The notes: a model not told the origin generated them from the sequence alone. Shown: positions 54,313 through 63,812, counted from the first letter of the stretch. The stretch: DNA of 64,000 nucleotides from Rikenellaceae bacterium (GCA_017442365.1 JAFRZW010000006.1:62001-126000); one strand, 5' to 3'. Program-made: numbers and translations.

Positions 54313-54380
54313 AAGCGATTGTTTTTTGAGATTGTATTAATTGAATTTTGTAATTTATTGTTCGTCTGTTCTGTTTCGGG

Positions 54381-55301
54381 TTACATTCCCTCCTCGCGTT
54401 GCAGGCGCTCGGCCTCCTCGTCGCTCACCCACTCGAAGATGTTGTAGAACGTGCCGACCGTACCGACCATCTCGCCTAAGTTCTTGACATAGACCGACAA
54501 CCACAACTCGACAAATCGCTGGCACGAGTTGTAGAACGAAGGTTGATAGGTGGGCGTCGTACCCAACAGCTTATTGTCGCCGTGGATCATACCGAACACC
54601 GATGCCTCGTCGCTCAGCACCTCGTCCTCGTCCATCGTAACGCGCGGTTGGGCGGGGTTGCTCACATCGAAGTGCAACGTAACGTCGTAACCATCGTAGA
54701 AACAGTTGCGCACGATGATCGTATTCTCCTCGGTCGGGTGCAACTCCGAGCGCACCAAACGCTGGTACGAGGGATTCAAACCCGGATAATCGTACAACAA
54801 CAGCGAGGTCATCACGCACCAGCCCGTGAAGTTATTCACATCGAACGGGCAGCTCTTATACATCACTACCTTGGTCTGCGCGCCATTGGGGTAGAGATCC
54901 CACTCCAACTGCTCGGGCACGACCAATCGCAGCACAAAACCGAGCGAATCGGTCGCCTCGATCTTCTCATAGTTGGCTCTCACGCGCACCTCCGTAGCCA
55001 TTTCACCTGCGGGGATCGTGATCGAGTTCGATTCGAGCGTATAGTGCACACCCTCGATGGCATTGCTGCCCTTATCGACAACCTCAACTCCGAACGTGCG
55101 GTCGTAGTCGCACTTGACGGTCGAGGCCACTGCCACCGCAAACGCCTCACCATCGGCCATCACCATATTGGTCGAGATCGAATCGGCAAACATCACATAT
55201 TCGGGACCCGTGTAGGTTACATACTCCTCGTCGCACGAGGTGATCAACAGCGTCGCCATTGCGACGACAGCCACCGACAGATATTTCATTATATGTTTCA
55301 T
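54381..55301 (-). CDS. DUF4984-type lipoprotein
   Basis: A 306-residue lipoprotein (signal to Cys23, LLITSC). Residues about 30-130 are a Calx-beta/DUF4843-like Ig domain (FADSISTNMVMADGEAFAVA; NAIEGVHYTLESNSITIPAG), about 150-295 the DUF4984-like domain (FDVNNFTGWCVMTSLLLYDY; CQRFVELWLSVYVKNLGEMV). These are typical third genes after SusC-SusD in Bacteroidetes loci and form part of the surface binding complex. It follows SusD by 19 bases. Confidence 0.78.
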   Translation of the reverse strand: MKHIMKYLSVAVVAMATLLITSCDEEYVTYTGPEYVMFADSISTNMVMADGEAFAVAVASTVKCDYDRTFGVEVVDKGSNAIEGVHYTLESNSITIPAGEMATEVRVRANYEKIEATDSLGFVLRLVVPEQLEWDLYPNGAQTKVVMYKSCPFDVNNFTGWCVMTSLLLYDYPGLNPSYQRLVRSELHPTEENTIIVRNCFYDGYDVTLHFDVSNPAQPRVTMDEDEVLSDEASVFGMIHGDNKLLGTTPTYQPSFYNSCQRFVELWLSVYVKNLGEMVGTVGTFYNIFEWVSDEEAERLQREEGM

Positions 55302-55320
55302 ATCGTTCCTATTCGCTTCG

Positions 55321-56862
55321 TTAGTTATTGCTTTCGTTGGGCACGATCTCCGAGCCGGGCGACTCGATCTCGTGCTGCGGTATCGGCCATACGAATAGCG
55401 GGTTATCGGCCTTCACGCTGAGCGAGCTACCCTCCGAGAGCGACTGCTGCTGCGGTACGCGCGTGAAGCCCTCGCCATTGCGATACAATTTGCCCCAACG
55501 CTTCAAGTCGTTCAGACGGAAACCCTCCATATAGAGTTCGCGCACACGCTCATCGGCAATGTGCTCGATCCAATTATCCTTAGTCATATTCACCTGACCA
55601 CCAGCCAAATAACGCGCCGCGTGCAGCGTATTCAAGTCAGCCGACGCACGCGAGTAGTCGGGAGTCGCCTGACGGCAGTAGGCCTCGGCTCGAATCAGAT
55701 ACTGCTCAGCCAAACGGAACGGCTTGGGCATCGACACGTGGTAGAGGTAGCGCGACGAGATATAGTTGCGGTTGCCGTAGTACTTGACCAGCAGCGGCCA
55801 CGTCAGCGCGTGGTCGTAGCCCGTCTGTGCCGTATAGAAATACGATCCGTAGCGCATATCGTTCTGGTCGTAGAGGTCGAGCACCCACTGCGCCGGAACG
55901 TAATCGGGATAGAAATAGTAGTAGTCGGTCGTATAGTTCAGGAACACCGAGCCGAGCGCACCGCCATACGACGTTTCGGTGAAGCCCACCTGCCAGATGG
56001 TCTCGGTCGCCAGATCGTATGCCCACATATAATCGAAGAAGGTCATATCCGACGTGTAGAGCGTCGTGGCCGACGAGAGTGCGTAGGGTTTGTTCGGGTG
56101 GTCGATCACACGCGACGAGTAATCGACAGCCGTCTCCCAATCCTGCATATTGAGCGCCACACGTGCGTGCAGAGCGTATGCCGCACCGAGCGTCAGGTAG
56201 TGGTGCGAGTAGAAATCGTTTTCGATCGGCAGCAACTCCTCGGCCTTAGCCAAATCGCTGAGCACCAACTGATACGAGTCGTAGAGCGAGGCACGGCGTG
56301 CGGGCTCGGGTGTCGAGTACAACGTGCGCACAACAACACCCAGCTCCTCCTTGGCCGTTGCGGGATCGTAGGCCTTGCAGAAGAGTTTGATCAGCTCCGA
56401 GTAGCACAACGCACGAATGGCATAGACCTCACCTCGATACGATTCGAGCACATCGATACGCTCGTCGTCGGTCTGCGCCTCAACTACCCCATCGATACGC
56501 TCCAAGAAGAAGTTACAGTTTGCGATCACACCATACAGAGCCGCATAGACCGACTCCACCTCCGAGCTGGTCGAGCGGATATCCCACTGCCAGATCGAGC
56601 CGTAGGTGTTGGTGTAGCCATCGACGGCATAGACCAGATCGCACTGGATATCGGGCAGCAACGTGAGGTAGCCACTCCACAGAGCCGCGCTCTTCATCGT
56701 GGCATAGATACCCGTCAGCGTCTGCTCGGCCTCTTCGAAGGTCTTCATCGCGTCGTTCTCAGGGATTGCCGACTGCGGATCCTTGTCCAGACACGAGGTT
56801 GCCGACAACGCAACCATCGCCGTCAGCATATATACTTTGATGAGTGAAATTATCTTTTTCAT
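55321..56862 (-). CDS. SusD/RagB family lipoprotein of the protease-linked operon
   Basis: A 513-residue lipoprotein (signal MKKIISLIKVYMLTAMVALS, Cys24). SusD landmarks: EAEQTLTGIYATMKSAALWS near the N-terminus, YRGEVYAIRALCYSELIKLF, FRLAEQYLIRAEAYCRQ and IADERVRELYMEGFRLNDLKRWG near the C-terminus. It is the lid of the SusC barrel encoded 12 bases upstream. ATG 56862 is preferred over an in-frame TTG at 56868. No starch-specific features; with a protease and LRR proteins downstream, a peptide cargo as in RagB is plausible. Confidence 0.92.
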   Translation of the reverse strand: MKKIISLIKVYMLTAMVALSATSCLDKDPQSAIPENDAMKTFEEAEQTLTGIYATMKSAALWSGYLTLLPDIQCDLVYAVDGYTNTYGSIWQWDIRSTSSEVESVYAALYGVIANCNFFLERIDGVVEAQTDDERIDVLESYRGEVYAIRALCYSELIKLFCKAYDPATAKEELGVVVRTLYSTPEPARRASLYDSYQLVLSDLAKAEELLPIENDFYSHHYLTLGAAYALHARVALNMQDWETAVDYSSRVIDHPNKPYALSSATTLYTSDMTFFDYMWAYDLATETIWQVGFTETSYGGALGSVFLNYTTDYYYFYPDYVPAQWVLDLYDQNDMRYGSYFYTAQTGYDHALTWPLLVKYYGNRNYISSRYLYHVSMPKPFRLAEQYLIRAEAYCRQATPDYSRASADLNTLHAARYLAGGQVNMTKDNWIEHIADERVRELYMEGFRLNDLKRWGKLYRNGEGFTRVPQQQSLSEGSSLSVKADNPLFVWPIPQHEIESPGSEIVPNESNN

Positions 56863-56874
56863 AGCCAAATCGTT

Positions 56875-59829
56875 TTAGAAGATCAAATCCAGACCGAACG
56901 TAAATTGACGCGCCATCGGGTATTGCGCCGCATAGATGTTCGACGTACCTTCGGGATCCAGACCCGAGAATTTGGTGAAGGTCAGCAGGTTCTGGCCCTG
57001 CGCAAAGACTCTCAGACCGCGAATCACCGTGCGCTTTCGCTCGGGCGCAAACTTGAACGAGTAGCTGAGCATCACATTCTTCAATCGCAGGAACGAGGCG
57101 TCCTCCAACAATCGGCTATCGAACTCGGTATAGACTCCGTGGCGCGGAATATCGGTAACATCGCCCGGCTCCTTCCAACGATCGAGCAGGCGGCGCGACT
57201 GGTTGTACGACGCGAAACGACCATTCGACTCATCGAAATAGCGGTCGTTGTTGATCATCCATCGATCTGCAACCCAACTGAATTGCGCGCTGAGCGACAG
57301 ACCCTTCCAGCTCACGGCTGTACCGAAACCACCCTGCCACGGCGCGATGTAGCTCTTACCGATGAGCACCTTATCCTCGTCGCGCAACTCGGTGGTCAGC
57401 TCGCCCTCGCGGGTGTACCACAGAGCGTCGCCATTGATGGGATTGACACCCGCATAGCGGTTGATATAGAACTCGCCGAGCGGGTGGCCGACAACCAATT
57501 TGGTGTTGGTATTCGAGCGTTCGTACTCCTGCACACCGTTGTAGAGCTCCGTAATCTCGTTATAGTTATACGATGCGTTGGCATTGACCGTCCAAAGCCA
57601 ATCCTTCGCCTGAATGAGCGTCGCCATTACGCTCAGCTCGGCACCCACGTTGATCATCTCGCCCACGTTGTCCCAATAGTATCCGAAACCTTGATCGGTG
57701 TAGGACTTGGGCACCTCCATCAACATATCCGACGTCTGCTTGAAGTAGGCCTCGAAATCGACATTCAGGCGATTCCAGAAACCGAAGTGCGCACCGAGGT
57801 TGGTTGTCCAGGGGCGCTCCCAACCGAGCGACTCGTTACCTGGTTGAATCGGTGCGATACCTGCATCACCCACATAGTCCAAACCGCCACCAACAAGTGC
57901 CGAATGGACATAGTTGGGGATCGACGAGTTACCCGACGTACCGGTCGAGAGCGACAACTGCGCATTGGTCAGCCAGCGCGCCGCCGACTCCATAAACTTC
58001 TCATTGCGCATATTCCACATCAGACCGACCGACCAGAAACCCGCCCAACGACGCGAGCGACCGAAACGCGACGAGCCATCGGCACGTGCCGACAACTCAA
58101 CAAAGTAGCGGCTGTCGAGGTTATACTCCGCGCGTCCGAAGAATGACAGAAAACCGTAATCCGAGTCGGTCGTATCGTCCCACGACGTTGCGCGCGTACC
58201 GTTCGAGATATTGGTCAGCAGGTCGTTGTTCTGACCCGCGGTCGCAAGGCTGAATGCCTCGTAGTGGTAATCGACACCCTCCTGACCGACCATAAAGTTG
58301 AACGAGTGCAGACGCGAAGTCTGCTTGGTGAAGTTATAGTTGATCGTATTGGTGATAGTCAGCTGCATACCGTCGGTCGATGAGCGCGATGCCGAGCCAC
58401 TACCCTGATTGGGGGCATAGCTCGGATACGAAACCGCAAAACCGGTCGTATGTCCGTAATCGACACCAAATTGCGAGCGCAACGTCAGGCCCTCGATCGG
58501 GCGCGCCTCGCCATAGACCGTACCCATCATCTTATACTTCTTGAAGTTTACGGGATTGTTCGCCAGCCACTCCAACGGGTTCTGACCCTGACCCTTCCAC
58601 GTTCCGTCCGAGATCGACGCCAACGAGCCATCGGCACGGTGCGGATCCCAATAGGGCATCATAAATCGCGCTGCCGAGATGGGCGTAACGAGCGTATAGG
58701 CGCCCTCGTCGGCCTGCTGAATGTTCTGGTAGTTGAACATCACGTTTGCACCCACTTTCAGCCACTTAGCCGCACGACGATCGAAATTCGCACGACCCGA
58801 ATAGCGGTCGAACAGCGAGCCTGCCGCCGTACCCTCCTGGCTGTAATAACCGCCCGAGAGGTAGTAGTTTGTCTTCTCGTCGGCACCCGACACCGAGAGC
58901 TCGTAACTCTGCAACATCGCCGCCGAGTTATAGACCTCGTCCAACCAATTCACATTGGTCTGCGACAACAGATTATAGTTCTGTCCCGTTGTCATACCGA
59001 TCTCCTTCTCATATTGGATTCGCTCCGAGGTGTTCATCAGGTCCCAATTACCGCTCGCCACCTGCGAGATACCCAACTGCGTGCGGAACTCGATCATCGG
59101 ACGATCGTCCATCTGACCGCGCTTGGTGGTGATCACGATCACTCCATTCGCCGCACGTGCACCATAGATCGAGGTTGATGAGGCGTCCTTCAACACCGAG
59201 ATCGACTCGATATCGGCAGGATTGATCGTATTGAAATCCGACGCTGCAATGGGCACACCATCAAGGATATAGAGCGGTGCCGTACCCGAGTTGATCGAGT
59301 TCGTACCACGAATTGTCATCACAGCCGAGGCGCTGGGCTCACCCGTATTCGACAATACGGTCAGACCCGCCACCTGACCCTGCAACGCCTGGTCGAAGGC
59401 CGCCGTAGGTGTCTTTTCGATCTTGGCCGACTTGACGGTCGAAACCGAGCCCGTTACCGTGCCCTTCTTTCGCGTACCGTAGGCGATCACCACCACATCA
59501 TCAACCACCTGAGCATCAGGCTGCAAAGCGATGTTGCACGTAGCCGTCGCGCTCTCGGTGGGGACTTTCCACGTCTGAGCAACGTAGCCGACATATTGGA
59601 ATGTCAGCACGCTACCTGCCTCAGCTTCAATCGAATACGTACCGTCGATTTGGGTTGTTACACCCGTCATCGTTTGTGTAACGACAGTCGCGCCGAGCAA
59701 TGGTTCATCACTGTCGGCCGCCGTTACCACTCCACTCACCACGACCTTCGCAGGCGCTTGGGCCATCGCTCCAACAGCCACTACGAGCATCGACGTAGCA
59801 AGTAGAAAGTGTCTGAAAATCTTTAACAT
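56875..59829 (-). CDS. SusC/RagA family TonB-dependent transporter of the protease-linked operon
   Basis: A 984-residue outer-membrane receptor. Signal peptide MLKIFRHFLLATSMLVVAVG to about residue 24; CarboxypepD_reg-like domain (VVSGVVTAADSDEPLLGATV); signature VVIAYGTRKKGTVTGSVSTV; plug with MTIRGTNSINSGTAPLYILD and STSIYGARAANGVIVITTKR; barrel to the terminal Phe (FGLDLIF). The reading frame extends to 60000, but ATG 59829 begins the signal peptide and is the first start after the strong promoter at 59895-59926. First gene of the nine-gene operon. Confidence 0.93.
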   Translation of the reverse strand: MLKIFRHFLLATSMLVVAVGAMAQAPAKVVVSGVVTAADSDEPLLGATVVTQTMTGVTTQIDGTYSIEAEAGSVLTFQYVGYVAQTWKVPTESATATCNIALQPDAQVVDDVVVIAYGTRKKGTVTGSVSTVKSAKIEKTPTAAFDQALQGQVAGLTVLSNTGEPSASAVMTIRGTNSINSGTAPLYILDGVPIAASDFNTINPADIESISVLKDASSTSIYGARAANGVIVITTKRGQMDDRPMIEFRTQLGISQVASGNWDLMNTSERIQYEKEIGMTTGQNYNLLSQTNVNWLDEVYNSAAMLQSYELSVSGADEKTNYYLSGGYYSQEGTAAGSLFDRYSGRANFDRRAAKWLKVGANVMFNYQNIQQADEGAYTLVTPISAARFMMPYWDPHRADGSLASISDGTWKGQGQNPLEWLANNPVNFKKYKMMGTVYGEARPIEGLTLRSQFGVDYGHTTGFAVSYPSYAPNQGSGSASRSSTDGMQLTITNTINYNFTKQTSRLHSFNFMVGQEGVDYHYEAFSLATAGQNNDLLTNISNGTRATSWDDTTDSDYGFLSFFGRAEYNLDSRYFVELSARADGSSRFGRSRRWAGFWSVGLMWNMRNEKFMESAARWLTNAQLSLSTGTSGNSSIPNYVHSALVGGGLDYVGDAGIAPIQPGNESLGWERPWTTNLGAHFGFWNRLNVDFEAYFKQTSDMLMEVPKSYTDQGFGYYWDNVGEMINVGAELSVMATLIQAKDWLWTVNANASYNYNEITELYNGVQEYERSNTNTKLVVGHPLGEFYINRYAGVNPINGDALWYTREGELTTELRDEDKVLIGKSYIAPWQGGFGTAVSWKGLSLSAQFSWVADRWMINNDRYFDESNGRFASYNQSRRLLDRWKEPGDVTDIPRHGVYTEFDSRLLEDASFLRLKNVMLSYSFKFAPERKRTVIRGLRVFAQGQNLLTFTKFSGLDPEGTSNIYAAQYPMARQFTFGLDLIF

Positions 59830-59894
59830 AGCGTTATATTTGCACATTGTTGTCGCACCTTGCGGCACGAACATTAATTCGAGAATTGAAACTG

Positions 59895-59926
59895 CAAAGA
59901 TAGGGCATAATATCTTGACGACCAAA
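59895..59926 (-). promoter_or_regulatory. Promoter of the SusCD/protease/LRR operon
   Basis: Consensus match on the minus strand: TTTG (59926-59923), a 20-base spacer, TATCTTTG (59902-59895). Leader of about 60 bases. Confidence 0.8.
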
Positions 59927-59973
59927 CAGAACAGCCGTTTTAATTCTCTCGTAAATAGGATTGATTTTTTCAA

Positions 59974-60015
59974 AAAAACGATTCGAGGGCTATCCATCAT
60001 TTCGGACAGCCCTCG
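59974..60015 (-). terminator. Terminator of the NifX-like gene
   Basis: CGAGGGCTGTCC (from 60015) pairs with GGATAGCCCTCG ending at 59984, one mismatch, followed on the minus strand by a T-run. Confidence 0.8.
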
Positions 60016-60046
60016 GAGCTACTCTATACCTCACTATTTCAGTGCA

Positions 60047-60406
60047 TTAGTGGCAATCGTGGTGTGCGCACGCCTCGCCCGAATCGTGCACCTGACCCGC
60101 CAAATAGTCGCGCACCAGCTGCTCGACCTCGCCTCGCTGACCGCGAATGACCTTTATGCCGTGGCGTTCGAGCACATTTTTTGCGCCTGCACCCATATTT
60201 CCCGCCAGCATAACTCGCACACCCTCAGCCTGTAACACCGAGGCGATATTCGATTTGCAACCGCAACCTTCGGGCGAAGGCAACGTCGATGAGCGGAGCG
60301 ATCCGTCGGCCTCGATCGCAAAAATCGTATAGTAAGCGCAGTGGCCAAAGTGGTCATCAACAACGCCGTCGCGCGTCGGGACAGCAATCTTCATATCGAG
60401 TTTCAT
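60047..60406 (-). CDS. NifX/NifB-type dinitrogenase cofactor-binding family protein
   Basis: A 119-residue cytoplasmic protein. MKIAVPTRDGVVDDHFGHC opens the fold of the dinitrogenase iron-molybdenum cofactor family, followed by EGCGCKSNIASVLQAEGVRV and GNMGAGAKNVLERHGIKVI, the usual GxxGxGxxxxL loop. A Cys/His-rich tail, CAHHDCH, ends the protein and suits metal binding. No nif genes are nearby; orphan members occur in many anaerobes. ATG 60406 chosen because its promoter (60436-60466) lies just upstream, inside a longer reading frame. Confidence 0.85.
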   Translation of the reverse strand: MKLDMKIAVPTRDGVVDDHFGHCAYYTIFAIEADGSLRSSTLPSPEGCGCKSNIASVLQAEGVRVMLAGNMGAGAKNVLERHGIKVIRGQRGEVEQLVRDYLAGQVHDSGEACAHHDCH

Positions 60407-60435
60407 AGTCTTCTGTTTTTTGTTTTTTCGTAGCC

Positions 60436-60466
60436 CAAAGGTAGCCATTTTTGCGCGAACGTGCAA
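60436..60466 (-). promoter_or_regulatory. Promoter of the NifX-like gene
   Basis: Minus strand TTG (60466-60464), a 20-base spacer, TACCTTTG (60443-60436). Confidence 0.7.
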
Positions 60467-60528
60467 GCCCGCAACGCGCCCGCGCACGATTTGAAGCACC
60501 AAATGAAGTGAAACTGAAAAATTTAACG

Positions 60529-60536
60529 TACTTTTG
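60529..60536 (+). promoter_or_regulatory. -7 element of the nhaC operon
   Basis: TACTTTTG at 60529-60536. An in-frame TTG at 60534 overlaps it, so translation should start at ATG 60561. Confidence 0.5.
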
Positions 60537-60560
60537 CACCCACAATTTATATCAAAATAT

Positions 60561-61847
60561 ATGACGCAAAACAGCTCACGATTGAAGGGTCTGCTCGCCC
60601 TGACACCACTCATAGTGTTTATGGTCAGCTACTTGGCCGTATCGTTGATCACGGGCGATTTCTATAAAATGCCCATCTCCGTCGCGTTCCTCATCGCTTC
60701 GGTCTATGCCATCGCCATCACACGCCGAGAACCGTTCAACCGCCGTATCGAGCACTTCTCGGCGGGCACGGCAAACCAAAATGTGATGTTGATGATCTGG
60801 ATCTTCGTGCTTGCAGGGGCGTTTGCAGAGTCGGCACGCGCGATGGGCGCGGTTGATGCAACCGTTGCGCTGACGATGTATCTGTTGCCTGCCAAGTTGT
60901 TGCCCGCAGGATTGTTCATCGCGGCGTGCTTCGTGTCGATTTCGGTCGGTACGTCGGTGGGTACGGTGGTGGCGCTCGTTCCCGTTGCTGCGGGATTGGC
61001 CGAGCAGACGGCACTCGACCCCGCATGGCTCACAGCCATAGTGGTTGGAGGAGCGTTTTTCGGTGATAATCTGTCGTTTATATCCGATACTACGATCGCT
61101 GCAACCCGAACGCAGGAGTGCGAGTTGCGAGATAAATTCCGTGTCAATGTGCGTATCGTGGCACCCGCCGCGCTGATCACTTTGTGTATCTACCTGCTGA
61201 CTGCGACCGACGTGGCAGCCCCCACACCCGAACGTATCGAAGGCATAAAAATCGCCCCCTATCTGCTGGTTTTGCTGACTGCTATTGCGGGTCTTAATGT
61301 GATGAAAGTCTTGATTTTAGGCATCGTTGCAGCGGGCATAATCGGCATCGCTACCGACAGCTTCGGTGCGCTCGAATGGTGTACCTGTATGGGTCAAGGC
61401 ATTACGGGTATGGGCGAGTTGATCATTATCACGATGTTGGCGGGCGGACTGCTCGAACTGATCCGCGTCAATGGCGGTATCGACTACCTGATCAACCTCT
61501 TGACGCGCCACATCAGCGGTCGTCGCGGTGCCGAGGGCTCGATCGCGGCGCTGGTATGTATGGCCAACCTCTGCACGGCAAACAACACCATCGCAATTCT
61601 CTCGGTGGGTACGATCGCGCGCGACATTGCCGACCGTTACGGTATCGACCGTCGTCGCTCGGCCAGCCTGCTCGACACCTTCTCGTGTTTGACGCAGGGT
61701 GTGCTGCCTTATGGCGCGCAATTGCTTATGGCTGCGGGACTTACGGGTCTTTCACCACTGAACATCATCGGCTACCTCTACTACCCGATGATTATGGGTG
61801 TGTGCGCCGTGCTGGCAATCATTTTCCGCTATCCCCGCAAATTCTAA
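60561..61847 (+). CDS. NhaC-family Na+/H+ antiporter
   Basis: A 428-residue inner-membrane antiporter with about eleven helices. NhaC hallmarks: VSISVGTSVGTVVALVPVAA and GGAFFGDNLSFISDTTIAAT, where the conserved acidic residues of the transport path lie, then LVCMANLCTANNTIAILSVG and GVLPYGAQLLMAAGL. Relatives exchange Na+ for H+, some malate or lactate, so the coupling substrate is not certain. ATG 60561 chosen. The ABC-F gene begins 11 bases after its stop, so they are cotranscribed. Confidence 0.85.
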   Translation: MTQNSSRLKGLLALTPLIVFMVSYLAVSLITGDFYKMPISVAFLIASVYAIAITRREPFNRRIEHFSAGTANQNVMLMIWIFVLAGAFAESARAMGAVDATVALTMYLLPAKLLPAGLFIAACFVSISVGTSVGTVVALVPVAAGLAEQTALDPAWLTAIVVGGAFFGDNLSFISDTTIAATRTQECELRDKFRVNVRIVAPAALITLCIYLLTATDVAAPTPERIEGIKIAPYLLVLLTAIAGLNVMKVLILGIVAAGIIGIATDSFGALEWCTCMGQGITGMGELIIITMLAGGLLELIRVNGGIDYLINLLTRHISGRRGAEGSIAALVCMANLCTANNTIAILSVGTIARDIADRYGIDRRRSASLLDTFSCLTQGVLPYGAQLLMAAGLTGLSPLNIIGYLYYPMIMGVCAVLAIIFRYPRKF

Positions 61848-61858
61848 CACACTGATCT

Positions 61859-63736
61859 ATGGTTTGTTATCTTCAAGTCGAAAACCTCACAAAGAGCTAT
61901 GGTGAGCTGGTGATGTTCGATCGCATTTCGTTTGCGATCAACGAGGGCGAGCGCATTGCTCTGATTGCTCGCAATGGCGCGGGAAAATCGACGTTGCTCA
62001 ATCTGATTGCGGGGCACGACTCGGCCGACGAGGGCACGATCACACCGCGTCGTGATCTGCGTGTGGCCTACCTCGAACAAGATCCTGCGTTCGATCCCGC
62101 GCTGACGGTTTTGGAGGCGAGTTTGGGTGCAAATCGTGATGACGCACGTGTGATTGCGGCCTACGAACGAGCGATTACCGACCCGACAGGCGAGGGGCTG
62201 CAAGAGGCAATGACGGAGATGGACGCACGCGGACTTTGGGACCGCGAACAACGTGTGAAACAGATACTTTCGCGTCTGCGCATTGACGATTTCGGGCAAC
62301 GCGTGGGCACACTTTCGGGCGGACAATTGAAGCGTGTTGCGCTGGCGAGCGTACTGCTGAGCGAGTGCGATCTGCTGATTTTGGACGAGCCGACAAACCA
62401 CCTCGATACCGAGATGACCGAGTGGTTGGAGGAGTATTTGACCTCGTCGCGCAGCGCACTGCTGATGGTTACGCACGACCGCTATTTTCTCGACCGCGTG
62501 TGCAGCGACATTCTCGAATTGGAGGACCGCCGCCTCTACCACTACCACGGCAACTATTCGTACTATCTTGCTAAGCGTCAGGAGCGTATCGACGTTGCGG
62601 CGGCTCAGCGCGAGAGCGACGAGAACCGCTATCGCCACGAGTTGGAGTGGATTCGTCGCCAGCCTCAGGCACGCGCGACAAAGGCTCAGGCACGCATCGA
62701 CGCCTTCTACGATTTGAAGGACCGATTGCAAACCACGCGCACGCAACGTGCTGTGCGTCTGGAAGTTCAGGCGGGACGTATCGGCACCAAGATCTTCGAG
62801 GCAAAGGAGGTCTGCAAGAGCTATGGCGAGAAACGTATCCTCGACCACTTCAACTACAACTTTGCCCGCTACGAGAAGCTCTGCATCGTGGGCGACAACG
62901 GCTGTGGCAAGAGCACCTTTTTGCGCCTTTTGATGGGTTTGGAGCAGCCCGATAGCGGCACGATCGAGGTTGGCGAGAGCGTTCGTTTCGGCTATTACAG
63001 CCAGCAGGGATTGGAGTTTGACCCCTCGAAACGTGTCATCGACATCGCTCACGACATCGCCCGCGAGGTCGATCTTGGCGACGGTCGCCGACTGAGCGCG
63101 TCGCAGTTCCTGCACCACTTTCTATTCCTGCCCGAACAACAGTACAACTACGTTGCGAAGTTGAGCGGTGGCGAGCGCAAACGCCTCTACCTCTGCACAG
63201 TACTAATGCGCAACCCCAACTTTCTGGTACTCGACGAGCCGACCAACGACCTCGATATTATGACCCTCGGCGTGTTGGAGGAGTACCTTCGCGCGTTCCG
63301 TGGGTGCGTGATTGTGGTGTCGCACGACCGCTACTTTGTCGATAAGGTTGCCGACCATCTGTTGGTTTTCTGTGGCGATGGCGAGATCAAGGACTTTGCA
63401 GGAAATTACTCGGAATATCTGGTTTGGAAACGCGATTTCGAGGCTGCGCGACGTGCTGACGCGGCGGCTGAGGAGCAACGCAACCGCCCCATCGAGGAGC
63501 CTCGACGACAGAAACCGGCCTCGAAACGACTCTCATTCCGCGAGCAACAGGAGTTCGCCGCACTCGACGCCGAGATCCCCGCATTAGAGTCGGAAAAGGC
63601 TGAGCTTGAAGCACTTCTATCGTCGGGCACACTTCCGCACGAGGAGCTTACACGCACTGCCGAACGCATTGGCACGCTGATCGACGAGATCGACGAAAAG
63701 ACAATGCGCTGGCTCGAACTGAGCGAACGAGCATAG
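61859..63736 (+). CDS. ABC-F family ATPase, Uup-like
   Basis: A 625-residue soluble protein with two ABC ATPase domains and no membrane part. First domain: Walker A-like IARNGAGKSTLL (36-47; the usual first Gly is Ala), LSGGQLKRVALASVLL, ILDEPTNHLD. Linker rich in Arg/Gln (about 235-295). Second domain: Walker A GDNGCGKSTFL, LSGGERKRLYLCTVLM, VLDEPTNDLD. C-terminal basic then coiled-coil region (about 535-620; FAALDAEIPALESEKAELEA), as in Uup. ABC-F proteins act on ribosomes or on branched DNA; this domain order favours Uup over antibiotic-resistance types. Confidence 0.9.
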   Translation: MVCYLQVENLTKSYGELVMFDRISFAINEGERIALIARNGAGKSTLLNLIAGHDSADEGTITPRRDLRVAYLEQDPAFDPALTVLEASLGANRDDARVIAAYERAITDPTGEGLQEAMTEMDARGLWDREQRVKQILSRLRIDDFGQRVGTLSGGQLKRVALASVLLSECDLLILDEPTNHLDTEMTEWLEEYLTSSRSALLMVTHDRYFLDRVCSDILELEDRRLYHYHGNYSYYLAKRQERIDVAAAQRESDENRYRHELEWIRRQPQARATKAQARIDAFYDLKDRLQTTRTQRAVRLEVQAGRIGTKIFEAKEVCKSYGEKRILDHFNYNFARYEKLCIVGDNGCGKSTFLRLLMGLEQPDSGTIEVGESVRFGYYSQQGLEFDPSKRVIDIAHDIAREVDLGDGRRLSASQFLHHFLFLPEQQYNYVAKLSGGERKRLYLCTVLMRNPNFLVLDEPTNDLDIMTLGVLEEYLRAFRGCVIVVSHDRYFVDKVADHLLVFCGDGEIKDFAGNYSEYLVWKRDFEAARRADAAAEEQRNRPIEEPRRQKPASKRLSFREQQEFAALDAEIPALESEKAELEALLSSGTLPHEELTRTAERIGTLIDEIDEKTMRWLELSERA

Positions 63737-63750
63737 CGAAAGCGAGAGCA

Positions 63751-63783
63751 AATTCAAGATTCAAAATTCAAGATTCAAAATTT
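63751..63783 (+). repeat. Dispersed 25-base AT-rich repeat, copy 2
   Basis: Two head-to-tail TTCAAGATTCAAAA units 14 bases after the ABC-F stop codon; positions 63759-63783 match 10405-10429 (reverse strand) at 23 of 25 bases. Confidence 0.6.
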
Positions 63784-63812
63784 CCCTTCCACAATTATAT
63801 ACAAAAAAAATT

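Noticed and set aside
61859..63736. Antibiotic-resistance ABC-F determinant
   Set aside because: The C-terminal coiled-coil extension and overall arrangement fit Uup-like housekeeping ABC-F proteins, and there is no mobile-element context.
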